The notes below the pieces were generated by a model. That model made no database searches and had not been told where the DNA came from. It saw nothing but the letters and a program-made list of their open reading frames with translations. The position numbers and the translations under genes were made by a program. Shown here one piece after another: positions 60,958-64,000 of a stretch of DNA of 64,000 bases (position 1 is the first letter of the stretch; each line of letters starts with the position of its first letter). Origin of the DNA: Lachnospiraceae bacterium C1.1 (GTDB lineage Bacteria > Bacillota > Clostridia > Lachnospirales > Lachnospiraceae); contig JAUISW010000001.1 of the NCBI GenBank assembly GCA_030434875.1, positions 372,001 to 436,000 of the forward strand, read 5' to 3'.

Positions 60958-61438
60958 ACAAAACTGGTTATCTAGAAGGATTTGTTATCCAGAAAACATA
61001 GAAAAAAACAAGATTTTATTTTGCTTCGTGCCTTAATTATTCGAGATAACTTTTTTAATATTTGAGCCCAATATATTTTTTTGATAGATGATATCAAACT
61101 GATTTCTAGATAACTTCTTAAGTCCGATATGGTATTTATAGAGGTATGCCAAAGCTGAGATAAAGCATAAGATAGACGTTATTGAGAAAGTAATGGGGAC
61201 TACACCTGATAAAGATGGAACAATCCAACCTTATACCATAGAAGATGAGGAGACCTTAAAACATCTTTATGATCTTTGAAGTTATCTCGAAATCTTATAA
61301 TTGTGCAACAGCTCCGGAGGATAAATTCCATCGGAGCTGTAATAAGTTATCTAGAAAACTTTTGAATTGATGTTGTATGAAATGTAGTGTTTATTGCTTT
61401 GTTCGAGATAACAATTCTTTCTAGATAACCAATTTGTG
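60958..61438. mobile_element. Mirror-symmetric array of 11-bp sites around a recombinase tail; possible deleted Recombinase-in-Trio (RIT)-like element
   Basis: Eight copies of GTTATCT(A/C)GAA occur: forward at 60967 and 60984 (17 bases apart), reverse at 61040 and 61104 (64 apart), forward at 61281 and 61346 (65 apart), reverse at 61402 and 61419 (17 apart). Read inward from each end the spacings are 17, 56 and 64/65, so the two ~148-bp arms are mirror images in geometry while sequence between sites differs. Outer flanks also match (ACAAA, then TGGTTATCTAGAA). A 44-codon tyrosine-recombinase tail lies between the arms. The RIT assignment is inference. Confidence 0.55.
61145..61279 (+). pseudogene. 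C-terminal tail of a tyrosine recombinase
   Basis: 44 codons and a stop: YAKAEIKHKIDVIEKVMG, then an acidic end finishing HLYDL. The Y-A-x-A-x3-K-x3-IEK pattern is that of the last helix of phage-type integrases, after the catalytic tyrosine. A TAG stop lies just upstream in frame, so nothing of the catalytic core is left. It sits between the two site arrays, as expected for the last gene of a recombinase element after internal deletion. Confidence 0.45.
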
Positions 61439-61472
61439 AAAGGCATAAATTTTGAAGAAAGGACAGATACAT

Positions 61473-61736
61473 ATGAGAAAGAATTATTTCGATGATCCAG
61501 CTTATAATGTAGCATTTGAAAGATGCATAGACGTTCTTGCAGAGTTAATTGAAAAGTATGCCGGGAAGATTTCTGTGAGTGATATATGTTATGACTATTG
61601 TATATATATTGGCAACACACCGGTCACAGTAGTAATGAGTTCCTACTGTAATATCAGAGATTGGTTCGGAGACTATTATGATCGCACTTATCGAAAAAGA
61701 GATTCAATGCATAAGTTGTGCCAGAAAGCAAGTTGA
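61473..61736 (+). CDS. Hypothetical protein of the mobile island
   Basis: 87 residues from the ATG at 61473 behind GAAAGGA; the in-frame start 21 bases earlier is weaker. MRKNYFDDPAYNVAFERCIDVLAELIEKYA is mostly helical (quoted as MRKNYFDDP and ERCIDVLAELIEKY), then a strand-rich end with YDYCIYIGN. It has no motif I can name. Small proteins of this sort are common between mobilization and regulatory genes of integrative elements. Confidence 0.6.
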   Translation: MRKNYFDDPAYNVAFERCIDVLAELIEKYAGKISVSDICYDYCIYIGNTPVTVVMSSYCNIRDWFGDYYDRTYRKRDSMHKLCQKAS

Positions 61737-61787
61737 CAGAGCTTGTGCATAGAATTAAAATAGTGTCAGAAAGCGAGGAGGCACAAA

Positions 61788-62066
61788 ATGAAGATTACGA
61801 ATCTTGATGAAGCCCTTAAGAGAATAAAAGAATTAGAAAAAGAGGTTGCTGAGCTTAAATCAGAAAATGAGACTCTCCGCAATCGTAACTTCGGTGGACG
61901 TAAAAAACATGATGAAGCATGGATGTCTGCATACAATGATTTTATTTTTAAATATGAGAATGGCATGACACTTGCAGAGATTGTAGCAGAGGGTGATGTA
62001 AGCAGGAGGACGGCTTATCGTTATCTGGCATATTATAAAGAATTGCAGAAAAAGATTGAAAAATAA
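61788..62066 (+). CDS. Small coiled-coil plus helix-turn-helix protein (resolvase-type HTH)
   Basis: 92 residues. A leucine-heptad coiled-coil (LDEALKRIKELEKEVAELKS, ~5-32) is followed by GGRKKHDEAW and a resolvase/Hin-like helix-turn-helix, MTLAEIVAEGDVSRRTAYRYL (~59-79; quoted motif positions include SRRTAYRYL). It has the size of a transposition or element regulator rather than a recombinase, as no catalytic domain is present. A GAGGAGG site precedes the ATG. DNA binding is likely; targets unknown. Confidence 0.7.
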   Translation: MKITNLDEALKRIKELEKEVAELKSENETLRNRNFGGRKKHDEAWMSAYNDFIFKYENGMTLAEIVAEGDVSRRTAYRYLAYYKELQKKIEK

Positions 62067-62092
62067 AATAACAGTGGAATAGATCATATATT

Positions 62093-62124
62093 AACCATTT
62101 TACTGACGTCAGTAAAATGGTTAG
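62093..62124. promoter_or_regulatory. 32-bp perfect palindrome upstream of the DinD-like fragment
   Basis: The half-site TAACCATTTTACTGAC (62093-62108) is followed by its exact reverse complement with no loop. There is no T-tract after it. It ends 20 bases before the TTG start of the next gene, which suits an operator; a cruciform-type scar of a mobile element is the alternative. Confidence 0.55.
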
Positions 62125-62144
62125 AGCTACAGGAGGATAAAGGT

Positions 62145-62423
62145 TTGGAAAAGAAAACTATAGAAATCTATAAGAAAAAGTTTGATGATATTAGGCATGA
62201 AGAAAATGGTGTAGAATTTTGGCGAGCTCGTGAAATAATGGAATTGTTGGAATATGCTAAATGGCAAAACTTTGAAAAAATAGTTGAAAAAGCTCAAATC
62301 AGCTGTTCAAACAATGGAATTGAAGTTTCAGATCATTTTGCTAGCGTTGGTAATATGGTTGAAATTGGAAGTGGAGCTCATCGTGAAAGAGGTGATTATA
62401 TGCTCACTCGATATGCGTGCTAA
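62145..62423 (+). pseudogene. DinD-like (DNA-damage-inducible protein D) N-terminal fragment
   Basis: A TTG start follows CAGGAGGATAAAGG. About 92 residues match the N terminus of DinD: FDDIRHEENGVEFWRAREIM, WQNFEKIVEKAQISC and the VSDHF, IGSGAHRE and DYMLTRYAC segments. The family is ~270-290 residues, so roughly two thirds are missing; the frame stops right after TRYAC. DinD is SOS-induced in E. coli and antagonises RecA. Here it is a relic, or at best a short N-terminal module. The 180 bases up to the kinase gene show no other gene. Confidence 0.75.
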
Positions 62424-62603
62424 TTGTCAAATAAGTATTGCTCTCATAATTCATGCCGTGCGGATTCCTGCAATAAAGTGACCAAAACACATACCATTTC
62501 AACTTCTGTAATTTTTTACGGATGTTGCCATTTTGCTCTCTTTTTAGTAAAGTTAATATATAGAAATTGTATTTGCGGCGGTACAAATTAAAAAGAGGTT
62601 GAA

Positions 62604-64000
62604 ATGGGTAAATCATTCGGGGGAATACGTTCAAGACTCTTTTTTCCTGTCTTGACGGTATTATTTATCAGTGTTTCGGTTTTATCATTCTTAAATATCA
62701 GAATATCTGCAGATCTTTTGAAAAATCAGATCACTGAATCAACATCAAAATCACTTTCTAATATTCGGGAAAATTTTTCTGAGGAGTTCCTGGCTTTGAA
62801 GGTAAATCTGGATCAGATCTATGAAGAAAAGGATTTTATCCGGGATCTTACAGATGAGCTTCCGGAAGAAAAATTAAGACAGAATTATGCATCACTGGCA
62901 AGATCGTTTGCGACTACAAAGATTCCAACAGATTCGAGAGTAGATGCGTTCTATATTTATACGGCAGATCATAAATGTATTTCTCATTACAGGAGAGCTG
63001 ATACACCGACTTACAGGTATCCGACGGATATTTATGATGATTCGGATCCAAATGAAGATCTGAATTCAGACAAGGTTCGGGAATACGTAGAGTCGGACAG
63101 GTCAGATTTCATGTTGTCCGGATATTATAATCCTTACAGAGAAAAAAATGTTCTCAGATTCGTTTACAAGATATATGTAAATAACAGGGGAAAATTGGTG
63201 GGATATCTTGTCTGTGATACAGATGAGAGAATGATGACCGATAGGATCGAGTCTTATACCTATTATGATGGACAGGTTGTGTGTATACAGCCAATTGGAG
63301 ACTGCGTGTCTGTTTTTACGGGCAAACCTGAAAAAACTCAGCGAAAGATACTGGATACAGTTTCTGAAAAGATCCGTTCTGAAAATTTCACAGTTAATAC
63401 CAATAATCTCATCAGTAATATCGATGCAGATATGGATAGGGTTTTTATCACTTCACTTTCAAGATATGGGATAATTTTCTATTCACTTTATCCTGAGGAT
63501 ATGCTTAGGGATAAAAGGGGTGAAATGATTCTTGCAATTCTCTCGATCAGCGGAGTTATACTGATCGCGGTGGTATTATTTGTCTGGAATTATTCAAATA
63601 AGGTCAGCGGAGAGTTTGCGCTGATGCAGAAAAATGCCGATTACAAAGCTCTCCAGGCACAGATAAATCCTCATTTTCTTTACAATACTTTAGAAACCAT
63701 GAGTTCTATAGCCAGACGGAAGAAATGTGAAGAGATAAGTGATCTTTGTCTGGCACTTTCTGCAATGTTCAGATACAGCATGGGTGTAAAGGAAAGCATT
63801 GTTCCTGTGCAGAAAGAAATTGAGCATATCAGAAATTATCTGTATGTTATGACAACGAGGATGCAGAACAATATAGAGATTTCATTGGACTTAAAAAATG
63901 AGCACATGGGACTTATGATACCTAAATTAACGATACAGCCTATTGTGGAAAATTCTATTAAACATGGATTATCCGGTGTACGTGGAGAGAAAAGTTTAAA
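62604..64000 (+). CDS. YesM-type sensor histidine kinase (5' part, runs off the window)
   Basis: The start ATG is placed by AAAGAGG; 465 codons are visible and the frame is open at the window end. Order: membrane span (~12-30), an extracytoplasmic sensor region (~31-305) of dCache-like size, a second span (~310-335), a helical linker and the His_kinase domain with the phospho-acceptor in LQAQINPHFLYNTL (~355) and the N-box in PIVENSIKHGL (~450). Such kinases pair with AraC-type response regulators and often control carbohydrate uptake; the partner should lie just beyond the window. Confidence 0.92.
   Translation, partial: MGKSFGGIRSRLFFPVLTVLFISVSVLSFLNIRISADLLKNQITESTSKSLSNIRENFSEEFLALKVNLDQIYEEKDFIRDLTDELPEEKLRQNYASLARSFATTKIPTDSRVDAFYIYTADHKCISHYRRADTPTYRYPTDIYDDSDPNEDLNSDKVREYVESDRSDFMLSGYYNPYREKNVLRFVYKIYVNNRGKLVGYLVCDTDERMMTDRIESYTYYDGQVVCIQPIGDCVSVFTGKPEKTQRKILDTVSEKIRSENFTVNTNNLISNIDADMDRVFITSLSRYGIIFYSLYPEDMLRDKRGEMILAILSISGVILIAVVLFVWNYSNKVSGEFALMQKNADYKALQAQINPHFLYNTLETMSSIARRKKCEEISDLCLALSAMFRYSMGVKESIVPVQKEIEHIRNYLYVMTTRMQNNIEISLDLKNEHMGLMIPKLTIQPIVENSIKHGLSGVRGEKSL

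Noticed and set aside
60943..60961. Ninth copy of the recombination site (TTGTCTCGAA facing TTCTAGACAA)
   Set aside because: It resembles the motif but has GACAA in place of GATAAC and falls outside the mirror spacing, so it was not counted in the array.
61788..62066. Serine recombinase/resolvase
   Set aside because: Only a helix-turn-helix and coiled-coil are present; the catalytic serine domain is missing and the protein is just 92 residues.

Overview
The window reads as a chromosomal stretch of a low-to-mid GC, anaerobic, Gram-positive-type Firmicute, most probably a Lachnospiraceae member (Butyrivibrio/Roseburia-like). This rests on a complete six-gene Rnf complex with its flavin transferase, dense co-oriented coding with GGAGG-type ribosome sites, a DUF1836 protein, a YerC-type repressor, a CheX/CheY pair, a textbook sigma-28 promoter implying motility, abundant c-di-GMP proteins, an araR-araA locus and a eukaryote-type HisA. 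The family assignment is inference from gene content; no rRNA is present.

Layout. 1-5.5 kb: 3' part of an SNF2 helicase, an AAA-ATPase/PD-(D/E)XK protein, a second AAA-ATPase cut short and fused to a TnpB-like transposase tail, palindromic debris, and a flavodoxin-fold oxidoreductase. 5.8-9.1 kb: a four-gene surface-glycan cluster (GT2, GT4, Alg14-like and Alg13-like halves of one transferase). 9-18.8 kb: aspartate aminotransferase, a 57-residue ORF with its own promoter, DUF1015 protein, a GlgB homologue that has lost its catalytic aspartates, an MscS channel, a sigma-28-driven FliD-like protein, an MBL-fold lipoprotein, tRNA-Gly(CCC) and an exonuclease-like protein. 18.9-26.3 kb: rnfCDGEAB, apbE and a GH25 lysozyme. 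26.3-34.4 kb: an AP2/HNH-like protein, a SleB-like wall hydrolase behind a structured leader, thrC, cheX/cheY-like genes and a GGDEF-EAL receptor. 34.5-38.2 kb: trkA, trkH and a YitT transporter. 38.2-45.2 kb: a TPR-diguanylate cyclase, typA/bipA, then a cobO-dapA-dapB-hisA run. 45.3-56.2 kb: araA/araR, a cold-shock protein, a degenerate LytM protein, M18 aminopeptidase, YerC, DUF1836, pcrA, an Asp-rich small membrane protein and an RlmD-type methyltransferase.

56.3-62.5 kb is an accessory island: AraC/GyrI-like regulator, RibD-C reductase, truncated nitroreductase, XRE regulator, MobC, an intact IS4-family element sitting in a hairpin of an oriT-like region, a mirror-symmetric array of 11-bp sites flanking a tyrosine-recombinase tail (a possible deleted Recombinase-in-Trio element), small mobile-element ORFs and a truncated DinD-like gene behind a 32-bp perfect palindrome. 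The core resumes at 62.6 kb with a YesM-type sensor kinase that runs off the window.

The points I consider most worth checking are the predicted dead branching enzyme, the mirror-symmetric recombination array, the IS-split transfer-origin-like region, the compact sigma-28-driven FliD-like protein and the eukaryote-type HisA. All calls come from reading the sequence; no database search was run.
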